From contig CALNXN010000011.1 of the NCBI GenBank assembly GCA_942490645.1, positions 186,001-250,000 on the forward strand: a DNA stretch of 64,000 bases, read 5' to 3'. A program made the position numbers and the translations under genes. The notes under the pieces are model-generated. The model was given only the letters and a program-made list of their open reading frames with translations. It made no database searches and was not told the DNA's origin. The stretch comes from CALNXN01 sp942490645 (GTDB taxonomy: Bacteria; Pseudomonadota; Alphaproteobacteria; Rhodobacterales; Rhodobacteraceae). How positions within the stretch are numbered: the stretch's first letter is position 1; every line of letters starts with the position of its first letter. This document shows positions 26,549-34,330 of the stretch, piece by piece.

Positions 26549-26683
26549 ATTGCTGAGGTGTTTTGGTGCATTCGTTCATGTTACGGAAGGTAAGGCGTCA
26601 CGTAAAAGTGGTAACAAAACAATTGTCAGACTACATCGAATCCCATAACGTGCTTTGATAGACTTGGTCGGGAGGACAGTCAT

Positions 26684-27889
26684 TTGGCAGACGCTTTCAT
26701 CTGTGATGGGGTTCGCACCCCAATCGGTCGATATGGCGGCGCGCTTTCGGGCGTGCGAACAGATGATCTGGCTGCCTTGCCAATCGCGGCGTTGATGCAC
26801 CGCAACACAAGCGTGGATTGGGCTGCAGTCGATGACGTCGTCATGGGGTCTGCCAATCAGGCGGGTGAAGACAACCGGAATGTCGCTCGCATGGCAGGCT
26901 TATTGGCCGGTTTGCCGGTCGATGTACCGGGCACGACAATCAACCGTCTTTGCGCAAGCGGTATGGATGCAGTGGGGTACGCCGCGCGCGCGATCAAGGC
27001 GGGTGATTATGACCTGACGATCGCGGGTGGCGTCGAAAGCATGAGCCGGGCACCGTTCGTGATGCCCAAGGCCACAACAGCCTTCAGCCGTGCCAATGCG
27101 GTTTACGATACGACCATCGGGTGGCGGTTCATCAACCCCAAAATGCGCGACGAATACGGTGTCGACAGTATGCCGCAGACGGCCGACAACGTTGCGGAAG
27201 ACTATGGCGTCAGTCGGGCCGATCAAGATGCCTTTGCCGCACGCAGCCAAGCGCGTTGGGCTGCCGCTCATGCGGCCGGGCTGTTCGCGGATGAGATCGT
27301 GGCTGTGGCCGTTCCTCAACGCAAAGGCGATCCGGTGCTGTTTGACACCGACGAACACCCGCGACCCGGCACGGGCGTGGACAAGCTGGCAAAGCTCAAG
27401 GGTGTGAATGGGCCGGATTTGACCGTGACAGCGGGTAACGCAAGCGGCGTGAATGATGGCGCAGCCGCGATCTTGATCGCATCGGAGGCGGCCGCAACAC
27501 AGCATGGTTTGACGCCGATGGCGCGTGTTGTGGGGATGTCCACAGCAGGTGTGGCCCCGCGTGTCATGGGGATCGGGCCAGTGCCCGCCAGCCGCAAGGT
27601 TTTGGCACGCGCGGGGCTGAGCATCGACCAGATGGATGTGATCGAACTGAATGAAGCGTTTGCGAGCCAGGGTCTGGCCACATTGCGCGAACTTGGGGTG
27701 GCGGATGATGATCCGCGCGTGAACCCCAACGGCGGGGCTATCGCGATCGGCCATCCGCTTGGCATGTCGGGCGCGCGATTGGTGCTTACGGCGGCCCATC
27801 AATTGAAACGAACCGGCGGGCGATATGCGCTCTGCACGATGTGCGTGGGTGTTGGTCAGGGCGCTGCCATGATCATCGAACGCGTTTAA
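26684..27889 (+). CDS. paaJ: Acetyl-CoA acyltransferase, beta-ketoadipyl-CoA thiolase type
   Basis: Last step of the phenylacetate route: cleavage of 3-oxoadipyl-CoA (and 3-oxo-5,6-dehydrosuberyl-CoA) to acetyl-CoA and succinyl-CoA. 401 residues; nucleophile Cys in NRLCASGMDAVGY, His in IGHPLGMSGAR, second Cys in LCTMCVGVGQG. The TTG start at 26684 follows GGGAGGACAG and gives MADAFICDGVRTPIGRYGG, the PcaF/PaaJ N-terminus. It leads the paaABCDE operon with 18 bases to paaA. A protocatechuate-pathway PcaF is the alternative, but context favours PaaJ. Confidence 0.87.
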   Translation: MADAFICDGVRTPIGRYGGALSGVRTDDLAALPIAALMHRNTSVDWAAVDDVVMGSANQAGEDNRNVARMAGLLAGLPVDVPGTTINRLCASGMDAVGYAARAIKAGDYDLTIAGGVESMSRAPFVMPKATTAFSRANAVYDTTIGWRFINPKMRDEYGVDSMPQTADNVAEDYGVSRADQDAFAARSQARWAAAHAAGLFADEIVAVAVPQRKGDPVLFDTDEHPRPGTGVDKLAKLKGVNGPDLTVTAGNASGVNDGAAAILIASEAAATQHGLTPMARVVGMSTAGVAPRVMGIGPVPASRKVLARAGLSIDQMDVIELNEAFASQGLATLRELGVADDDPRVNPNGGAIAIGHPLGMSGARLVLTAAHQLKRTGGRYALCTMCVGVGQGAAMIIERV

Positions 27890-27907
27890 ACTCAGGAGGA
27901 CGTCCAG

Positions 27908-28882
27908 ATGTACGCTCAGATGGTAAAATCCGAAAAGGCAGATGACAGCGCGGAGGCCAAGGCCTTTCAGGCGCGCATTGACGCTGGCGAAAAGATCGAA
28001 CCCAAGGATTGGATGCCAGAAGGGTATCGCAAGACGCTGATCCGCCAAATCGGTCAGCACGCGCATTCCGAGATTGTGGGACAATTGCCCGAGGGCAACT
28101 GGATTACCCGTGCGCCGACACTGGAGCGCAAGGCGATTTTGCTGGCCAAGGTGCAGGACGAGGCGGGCCATGGGCTTTATCTTTATTGCGCTGCCGAAAC
28201 GCTGGGCGTGAGCCGTGATGAGTTGACGGAGATGCTGTTGGACGGGCGGATGAAGTACTCCTCCATCTTCAACTATCCGACGCTGACTTGGGCTGACATG
28301 GGGGCTGTCGGGTGGTTGGTCGACGGTGCCGCCATCATGAACCAGGTGCCATTGCAGCGTACGTCTTTCGGGCCGTATTCGCGTGCGATGATCCGCATCT
28401 GCAAAGAGGAATCGTTCCACCAGCGGCAGGGCTACGACATCATGATGAAGATGGCGCGCGGCACGGATGCGCAAAAGAAGATGGCGCAAAACGCGTTGGA
28501 CCGGTTCTGGTATCCGTCTTTGATGATGTTCGGCCCATCTGATGCCGAAAGCGTGCATTCCACGCAATCCATGGCATGGAAGATCAAGATGAACACGAAC
28601 GACGAATTGCGCCAGAAATTTGTGGATCAGACCGTGCCACAAGCCGAATTCCTTGGATTGACCGTGCCGGACAAGGATTTGGCGTGGAATGAGGACAAGG
28701 GCGGATACGATTTTTCACAACCCGACTGGTCCGAGTTTTACGATGTGCTCAAAGGCAACGGACCGTGCAACACCGAACGCCTGGCAGCGCGCAACAAGGC
28801 CTGGGATGACGGCGCTTGGGTGCGTGATGGGCTGTTGGCACACGCAGAAAAGCGTGCAGCCAGAAAGGTGGCGGCGGAATGA
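27908..28882 (+). CDS. paaA: Phenylacetyl-CoA 1,2-epoxidase catalytic subunit PaaA
   Basis: Diiron monooxygenase subunit (324 residues) that epoxidises the ring of phenylacetyl-CoA in the PaaABCE complex. Iron ligands are visible in KVQDEAGHGLYLY and CKEESFHQRQGY. ATG after AGGAGGACGTCCAG. Its stop overlaps the ATG (28879) from which paaB should start. Confidence 0.98.
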   Translation: MYAQMVKSEKADDSAEAKAFQARIDAGEKIEPKDWMPEGYRKTLIRQIGQHAHSEIVGQLPEGNWITRAPTLERKAILLAKVQDEAGHGLYLYCAAETLGVSRDELTEMLLDGRMKYSSIFNYPTLTWADMGAVGWLVDGAAIMNQVPLQRTSFGPYSRAMIRICKEESFHQRQGYDIMMKMARGTDAQKKMAQNALDRFWYPSLMMFGPSDAESVHSTQSMAWKIKMNTNDELRQKFVDQTVPQAEFLGLTVPDKDLAWNEDKGGYDFSQPDWSEFYDVLKGNGPCNTERLAARNKAWDDGAWVRDGLLAHAEKRAARKVAAE

Positions 28883-29221
28883 GTTCTCCCAATTCGGCAT
28901 ATCCCGACACGCCCGACACCAAGCAAGCAACCCGCCAAGCGCCACGAATGGCCATTGTGGGAGGTCTTCATCCGCGGTCAACATGGCATGAGCCACCGAC
29001 ATGTCGGATCGCTGCATGCGCCCGACGCTGAAATGGCGATCAAAAACGCCCGCGACGTCTATACCCGCCGCAATGAAGGCGTGAGCATCTGGGTCGTTGA
29101 AGCGCGTCATATCGCGGCGTCGTCGCCATCCGCCAAGGGCCCGATGTATGAGCCGTCACGCTCCAAAGTGTACCGCCACCCGACGTTCTTCGACATTCCG
29201 GACGAAGCGGGGCACATGTGA
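28879..29221 (+). pseudogene. paaB: Phenylacetyl-CoA epoxidase subunit PaaB, apparent +1 frameshift near the N-terminus
   Basis: From residue HEWPLWEVFIRG onward the frame ending at 29221 is a complete PaaB (HRHVGSLHAPDAEMA, NEGVSIWVV, KVYRHPTFFDIP, usual length about 95). No ATG, GTG or TTG lies in this frame between the paaA stop and the HEWPL segment; the first possible start is TTG 28955, which has no ribosome site and would remove conserved residues. The natural start, ATG 28879, overlaps the paaA stop and has GGTGG upstream, but lies in a different frame. One extra base between about 28920 and 28945 would explain it. Either a sequencing error or a real mutation; the rest of the operon is intact. 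Confidence 0.8.
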
Positions 29222-29979
29222 TGTCTCAGGACACGCGCTTGGAGTTTTTGCTGCGTATGGGTGACAACACGTTGGTCCTTGGCCACCGCGTTTCTGAATG
29301 GTGTGGCCATGCGCCCGTGCTTGAAGAAGACATCGCACTCGCCAATACGGCGCTGGATTTGATCGGTCAGACCCAGATGTGGTTGGGACTTGCCGGTGAG
29401 ATCGAAGGGGCAGGGCGGTCTGCCGACGATTTGGCAATGCTGCGTGATGTCTGGGATTTCCGCAGTGTGTTGCTGGTCGAACAGCCCAACGGCGATTTCG
29501 GTCAGACCATGATGCGCCAGTTCTTGTTCGACGCGTGGCATGTGCTGCAACTGGCGGCGCTTGAACAATCAGCCGACCCGCGCATCGCCGAGATCGCGGC
29601 CAAAGCCTCCAAAGAGGCTCAATACCATTTGGAGCGGTCATCGGACACGGTTGTCGGTCTGGGTGATGGCACGGATGAAAGTCACCGTCGCATGCAATCG
29701 GCGCTGGAATTGCTGTGGCCATATGTGGGTGAATTATTCGAAGATGATGCGGTGGATCAGGCTGTGGCGAAAGACGGTCTTGCGCCATTGCCCTCGTCAC
29801 TCCGCGAAGCATTCGATGCCAATATCGAGCGCGTTATGGCAGAGGCAACACTGGTCTTACCCGACAGTCGTTTTGCACATCAGGGTGGCAAATCGGGCGC
29901 CCGTCATAGCGAGCACTTGGGCCATATCCTGACGCAGATGCAATGGTTACAACGCGCTTATCCGGGTGCCACTTGGTGA
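29221..29979 (+). CDS. paaC: Phenylacetyl-CoA epoxidase structural subunit PaaC
   Basis: 252-residue ferritin-like partner of PaaA that lacks a catalytic iron centre. It starts MSQDTRLEFLLRMGDNTLVLGHRVSEWCGHAPVLEEDIAL and contains KEAQYHLERSSDTVVGLGDGT. The ATG overlaps the paaB stop (TGATG). Confidence 0.96.
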   Translation: MSQDTRLEFLLRMGDNTLVLGHRVSEWCGHAPVLEEDIALANTALDLIGQTQMWLGLAGEIEGAGRSADDLAMLRDVWDFRSVLLVEQPNGDFGQTMMRQFLFDAWHVLQLAALEQSADPRIAEIAAKASKEAQYHLERSSDTVVGLGDGTDESHRRMQSALELLWPYVGELFEDDAVDQAVAKDGLAPLPSSLREAFDANIERVMAEATLVLPDSRFAHQGGKSGARHSEHLGHILTQMQWLQRAYPGATW

Positions 29980-29980
29980 T

Positions 29981-30439
29981 ATGAAACCTGCGGTTTCTGA
30001 TATCTGGGCATGGCTTGATGAGGTGCCGGACCCTGAAATCCCCGTGATCTCCGTTGTCGATCTTGGGATCGTTCGGGACGTGGAGTGGAAAGGCGATACG
30101 CTGGAGGTTGCGGTCACGCCGACGTATTCCGGTTGTCCGGCAACGCGTGTGATCTCGATGGATATTGAAACAGCGCTGCGGGACAAAGGCATAGACAAGC
30201 TGACCATTCGCACGCAGATTTCACCGCCTTGGACCACTGATTGGCTGTCGGACAAGGGGCGTGCCAAGTTGGAAGACTACGGCATCGCACCTCCGCGCGC
30301 GGCAGGCGGGCCAGCGCGGTGCCCCAGATGTCAGGGCGAAAACCTCGAGAAGATCAGCCAGTTCGGATCAACACCATGCAAAGCGCATTGGCGGTGCCGG
30401 GACTGCCTTGAACCCTTTGACTATTTCAAATGTATTTGA
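29981..30439 (+). CDS. paaD: PaaD, metal-centre assembly protein of the epoxidase
   Basis: 152 residues with an N-terminal MIP18/SufT-like domain (EVPDPEIPVISVVDLGIVRD, YSGCPAT) and a C-terminal four-cysteine zinc ribbon (CPRCQGEN...CRDCLEPF). Thought to assist Fe-S or diiron maturation of the PaaABCE complex. ATG 29981 starts one base after paaC; a GTG at 29966 is an in-frame alternative overlapping paaC. Confidence 0.94.
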   Translation: MKPAVSDIWAWLDEVPDPEIPVISVVDLGIVRDVEWKGDTLEVAVTPTYSGCPATRVISMDIETALRDKGIDKLTIRTQISPPWTTDWLSDKGRAKLEDYGIAPPRAAGGPARCPRCQGENLEKISQFGSTPCKAHWRCRDCLEPFDYFKCI

Positions 30440-30452
30440 GGACAGATCCGTC

Positions 30453-31523
30453 ATGCCGCGTTTTCACCCGCTGACCGTCACCAAAGTGCGCAAAACGATC
30501 AAAGACGCGGTCGTCGTCACGCTTGATCCCCCGGCGCAGGCGGATTTTGAATTCGTGCAGGGCCAGTATCTGACGTTTCGCCGCGAATTCAACGGGACCG
30601 AAGTACGCCGGTCGTACTCCATTTGCGCAGCTCCAAGCGAGGGCAAGCTGGAGGTCGGCATCAAGCGCGTCGAAGGGGGTGCCTTTTCAACCTGGGCCAA
30701 CGACGTGTTGCAGCCCGGAACAGTCCTGGACGCGATGCAACCAGCGGGCAGTTTTCACATGCCGATCGTGCCGAAGGCCGCGAAATCCTATATCGGGTTC
30801 GCGGGCGGGTCGGGTATTACGCCGGTTTTGTCGATCCTCAAGACGGTTCTCTCTCAAGAGCCGGGGAGCAGTTTTACGCTGGTCTACGCCAATCGCGCGC
30901 TCAATACGATCATGTTCCGCGAAGAGATCGAAGACCTGAAAAACCAATATATGGGGCGGTTCAACGTCATCCATACGCTTGATACCGATGCGCAGGATAT
31001 TGATCTCTTTTCCGGGCGGCTGGATGGAGAAAAATGCGACCAGCTCTTCGCGCATTGGATCGACATCGCGTCAGTGGATGCCGCTTTCATTTGTGGGCCA
31101 GAGCCGATGATGCTGTCTATCGCCGATGCTTTGCGTCGCCACGGCCTGAGGGACGACCAGATCAAATTTGAGTTGTTCGCCAGTGCGCAACCGGGTCGGC
31201 TGACGCGCAAAACAACACAGGCAGCCCCCAGCACAGAAGTACAAAAAACCCAAGTCAGCGTGACAATGGATGGTGTCACGCGGCAGTTCGAGATGTCCAA
31301 AGAGACGTCCCTGCTCCAGGGTGCGCTGGACAATGCGTTGGACGCGCCTTTTGCTTGTCGGGCGGGGGTTTGTTCCACGTGCAGGTGCCGTGTGACTGAG
31401 GGCGAAGTCGAGATGCTGGCCAACCACGCACTTGAGGACCACGAGGTGGCCGATGGTTTTGTGTTGTCCTGCCAATCCTATCCGCTGACGGACAGTGTCG
31501 CATTCGACTACGACGGCCATTGA
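30453..31523 (+). CDS. paaE: Phenylacetyl-CoA epoxidase reductase PaaE
   Basis: 356-residue reductase passing electrons from NADPH to the PaaA diiron site. FAD domain (RRSYSICAAP), nucleotide domain (GGSGITPVLSILKTVL, ICGPEPMM), and a C-terminal plant-type 2Fe-2S ferredoxin (CRAGVCSTCRCRV plus a later Cys in VLSCQSYP). ATG 30453 follows GAGGACAGATCC. Last gene of the plus-strand paa operon, convergent with paaK. Confidence 0.97.
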   Translation: MPRFHPLTVTKVRKTIKDAVVVTLDPPAQADFEFVQGQYLTFRREFNGTEVRRSYSICAAPSEGKLEVGIKRVEGGAFSTWANDVLQPGTVLDAMQPAGSFHMPIVPKAAKSYIGFAGGSGITPVLSILKTVLSQEPGSSFTLVYANRALNTIMFREEIEDLKNQYMGRFNVIHTLDTDAQDIDLFSGRLDGEKCDQLFAHWIDIASVDAAFICGPEPMMLSIADALRRHGLRDDQIKFELFASAQPGRLTRKTTQAAPSTEVQKTQVSVTMDGVTRQFEMSKETSLLQGALDNALDAPFACRAGVCSTCRCRVTEGEVEMLANHALEDHEVADGFVLSCQSYPLTDSVAFDYDGH

Positions 31524-31574
31524 GAGCCGTTTCAGCAAGGGTCATCTTGGTCTGAATTGTCGGCTTTTGGCTGG

Positions 31575-32885
31575 TCAGGTCGGACTGCGATTGTCTACGA
31601 CGCGACGTGCCTTGCCCTGCGAGCGTTCCACAACACCGGGTTCATGCACCACGACGCGCACGCTGATGCCGATCATGGTCTTGATGGCTTTGCCAAGCGC
31701 GGTTTGAGCGCCCTGTCGGCTTGCCGCGTCGGCCGCATCTGGTCTGGCCTCAACGTTCACCTGCATGGCATCCATGTGACCATCCTTGCTGAGTTCGATC
31801 TGGAAGTACGGCGCAATTCCCGATGCGGCGAGGACCAGTTCTTCAATCTGCGTCGGAAAGACGTTGACGCCTCTGAGAATAATCATGTCGTCCGAGCGGC
31901 CCGTGATCTTTTCCATACGCCGCATGGACCGTGCCGTACCCGGCAGCAGCCGCGTCAGATCACGTGTGCGGTAGCGGATCATCGGCAACGCTTCTTTGGT
32001 GAGTGTCGTGAACACCAATTCGCCTTCTTCTCCGTCGGCAACGGGTTCTCCGGTCACGGGATCGATGATCTCTGGAAAAAAGTGATCCTCCCAGATGTGG
32101 AGCCCGTCTTTGGTCTCCACACATTCGTTTGCCACACCCGGCCCCATAACCTCGCTCAGCCCATAAATGTCGACCGCATGCATGTCGAACGCCGCTTCAA
32201 TTTCCAATCGCATCGCGTTTGTCCAAGGCTCGGCGCCGAAAACGGCCGTTTGCAAAGAGGTTGCACGTGGATCAAGGCCCTGTTTTTCGAATTCTTCCAA
32301 TATGTTGAGCATATAGGACGGCGTGACCATGATGGCATCTGGCTTGAAGTCTTCGATCAGCTGAACCTGCTTTGCAGTCTGGCCGCCAGACATGGGAATG
32401 ACCGTGCATCCCAATCTTTCCGCGCCGTAATGCGCGCCGAGACCTCCCGTAAAGAGCCCATATCCATAGGCGATATGCACCATATCACCGCGCCGCACAC
32501 CCGACGCTCTGAGCGAGCGCGCAACGAGGTCGGCCCAATTGGAAATATCTGCCTTTGTATATCCGACCACAGTCGCCTTTCCGGTCGTGCCTGAAGACGC
32601 ATGAATGCGCGAAATCTCGGTTTTGGGAACGGCAAAGAGGCCAAAGGGATAGTGGTCGCGCAGGTCGGATTTATACGTGAAAGGAAACTTCGACAGGTCA
32701 GACAGTGATTTCAGATCATCGGGGTGTACGCCTGCGGCATCGAACCGCTCCCGGTACATCGCTACATTGTCGTACGCATGGCGCAAACTCCAACGCAGAC
32801 GCTCCAACTGGAGGGCGCTGATTTCATCCCGGCTGGCGATCTCTATAGGGTCAAGATCGGATTTGGCTGGGGTCAGGTCTTTCAT
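31575..32885 (-). CDS. paaK: Phenylacetate-CoA ligase PaaK
   Basis: AMP-forming ligase (436 residues) activating phenylacetate at the head of the pathway. Adenylation motif SSGTTGKATVVGYT, core YGLSEVMGPGVANEC, RTRDLTRLLPG, and GRSDDMIILRGVNVFPTQIEE. It follows paaI with a 4-base overlap and faces paaE tail to tail. Confidence 0.97.
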   Translation of the reverse strand: MKDLTPAKSDLDPIEIASRDEISALQLERLRWSLRHAYDNVAMYRERFDAAGVHPDDLKSLSDLSKFPFTYKSDLRDHYPFGLFAVPKTEISRIHASSGTTGKATVVGYTKADISNWADLVARSLRASGVRRGDMVHIAYGYGLFTGGLGAHYGAERLGCTVIPMSGGQTAKQVQLIEDFKPDAIMVTPSYMLNILEEFEKQGLDPRATSLQTAVFGAEPWTNAMRLEIEAAFDMHAVDIYGLSEVMGPGVANECVETKDGLHIWEDHFFPEIIDPVTGEPVADGEEGELVFTTLTKEALPMIRYRTRDLTRLLPGTARSMRRMEKITGRSDDMIILRGVNVFPTQIEELVLAASGIAPYFQIELSKDGHMDAMQVNVEARPDAADAASRQGAQTALGKAIKTMIGISVRVVVHEPGVVERSQGKARRVVDNRSPT

Positions 32886-33322
32886 GTGTCGGTCCCTTGT
32901 TCTTCAAAGAGCGTGCCGTTGATCGCCCGTGACATGCCGCGAAATTCAGCAACCGTTTTTCCAGAATGAGTGCTGACTGTGACGTCATAGATACCGCTCC
33001 GGCCACTCAGAGACACCTCGCGCGCGTGCGCCGTGAGTGTATCGCCGAGTTGAGCTGCGGCTGTGAAACTGATGACATTGTGCTGTGCAACTGTCGATTG
33101 GTTGCGGCTGTTGCACGCGAAGGCAAACGCGCTGTCGGCGAGGGTGAATGTTATGCCGCCATGGCAAATGCCATGCCCGTTGCAATGATGCTTTTCCACC
33201 TTCAGGGCCAGCGTTGCGCGGCCCTCATCGACTTCGATCAGTTCCATGCCGATCCACTTGGACGCAGCATCGTCCCGCCACATGGTCGCCGCAGATCGTT
33301 CGGCGCGTTGCTTTGGTGTCAT
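32882..33322 (-). CDS. paaI: Phenylacetic acid degradation thioesterase PaaI
   Basis: Hot-dog thioesterase (146 residues) that releases CoA from hydroxylated or dead-end phenylacetyl-CoA intermediates. The catalytic segment is GHGICHGGITFTLADSAFAFACNS. Overlaps paaK (ATGA-type coupling) and is divergent from the PaaX-type regulator across 162 bases. Confidence 0.94.
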   Translation of the reverse strand: MTPKQRAERSAATMWRDDAASKWIGMELIEVDEGRATLALKVEKHHCNGHGICHGGITFTLADSAFAFACNSRNQSTVAQHNVISFTAAAQLGDTLTAHAREVSLSGRSGIYDVTVSTHSGKTVAEFRGMSRAINGTLFEEQGTDT

Positions 33323-33484
33323 GGCCCCTCATTCGTTACGTTGCGCGCGATGTGTTGGCGCCACTTTGCCCCTTTCAGAAGGGTCACACACCGCGACGAA
33401 ATGGTCAATTAATGAGCAGAGCAAACTGTTCCTTGTTAGCCGCTCTGCATTTGCAAAACGGCACTGCGACGGTATCGTAGGCCC

Positions 33485-34279
33485 ATGACGCTTGCCACAT
33501 TCAAATCACTCATCGCCGATCTGGTCGGGGCGGATGCGCCACGGGTTTGGTCGCTGTTGGTGACAGTCTTCGGCGATCTGGCACAGACAGGTGACATGGA
33601 TGTCAGCAGCGGCGTATTGAATGCAATCGCCGCCCAAGTCGGCCTGAAGCCCGAGGCCACGCGGGTGGCTCTGCACCGCCTGCGCAAGGACGGGTGGATT
33701 GAAGGGCGGCGTGTGGGTCGGCGCAGCAGTTATACGCTGACGGATTGGGGCCGATCCCAAAGTGCTGCGGCGAGCCCTTTGATTTACCGAACGGAACCGC
33801 TCGGCGAAGACGCCTGGTTGGTACTGCATGATCCAACCCAGACATCTGACACTGCGACGCAAGGAGGTGTGTGGATCAACAATCATGTGGCTTTGGTGCC
33901 CCATAAACCGGCCCGCGATGATGTATTTTCCGTACAAATCCATCCAGGCGATGCGCTGCCGGACTGGATCAGGGTCAAATTCTGCCCGGCAAGCCTGTCA
34001 TCGGCCGCCGAGACCCTGCACCATACGTTGCGCACGGTGAAGGCCGACGTCACGTTGGTCGGACCGCTCACGCCGTTGCAGGTGGCCGTATTGCGCGTTT
34101 TGATCGTTCATGCCTGGCGGCGGATCATTTTGCGCACGCCGAAGTTGCCGGACCATGTTTTTCCGTCAGATTGGAAGGGCTCTGCCTGCCGTGTTCTGGT
34201 TGCGGATGTGTTGGAGCAATTGCCCAGACCTAGTCTGGCTGTCCTCAACCGTGATGCTGCAGTGGAGCACGCGGCTTAG
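33485..34279 (+). CDS. paaX: PaaX-family transcriptional regulator
   Basis: 264-residue regulator. N-terminal winged helix (VSSGVLNAIAAQVGLKPEATRVALHRLRKDGWIEGRR) and the PaaX C-terminal domain (VRVLIVHAWRRIILRTPKLPDHVFPSDW). PaaX represses paa genes and is relieved by phenylacetyl-CoA in E. coli; the divergent position to paaI-paaK supports that role. An imperfect GCAGAGC/GCTCTGC repeat (33416-33448) in the gap is a possible operator. Confidence 0.88.
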   Translation: MTLATFKSLIADLVGADAPRVWSLLVTVFGDLAQTGDMDVSSGVLNAIAAQVGLKPEATRVALHRLRKDGWIEGRRVGRRSSYTLTDWGRSQSAAASPLIYRTEPLGEDAWLVLHDPTQTSDTATQGGVWINNHVALVPHKPARDDVFSVQIHPGDALPDWIRVKFCPASLSSAAETLHHTLRTVKADVTLVGPLTPLQVAVLRVLIVHAWRRIILRTPKLPDHVFPSDWKGSACRVLVADVLEQLPRPSLAVLNRDAAVEHAA

Positions 34280-34290
34280 CCCTACGGTTT

Positions 34291-34324
34291 GAGCATCAAC
34301 CCTGCACGATCCGGGTTGATGCTC
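34291..34324. terminator. Hairpin between paaX and the GMC oxidoreductase
   Basis: GAGCATCAACCC and GGGTTGATGCTC form a 12-bp perfect stem between two converging genes. The flanking T tracts are weak, but the position suggests a bidirectional terminator. Confidence 0.65.
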
Positions 34325-34330
34325 ATTCGT

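Noticed and set aside
26900..28642. 580-codon open frame on the minus strand across paaJ and paaA
   Set aside because: It is the mirror of two well-supported genes with strong third-position GC bias; the translation is His/Arg/Cys-rich and has no recognisable domain.
33416..33448. GCAGAGC...GCTCTGC inverted repeat between paaI and paaX as a PaaX operator
   Set aside because: Only 7-bp arms with a 19-base spacer, no second copy before paaJ; kept only as a remark in the paaX entry.
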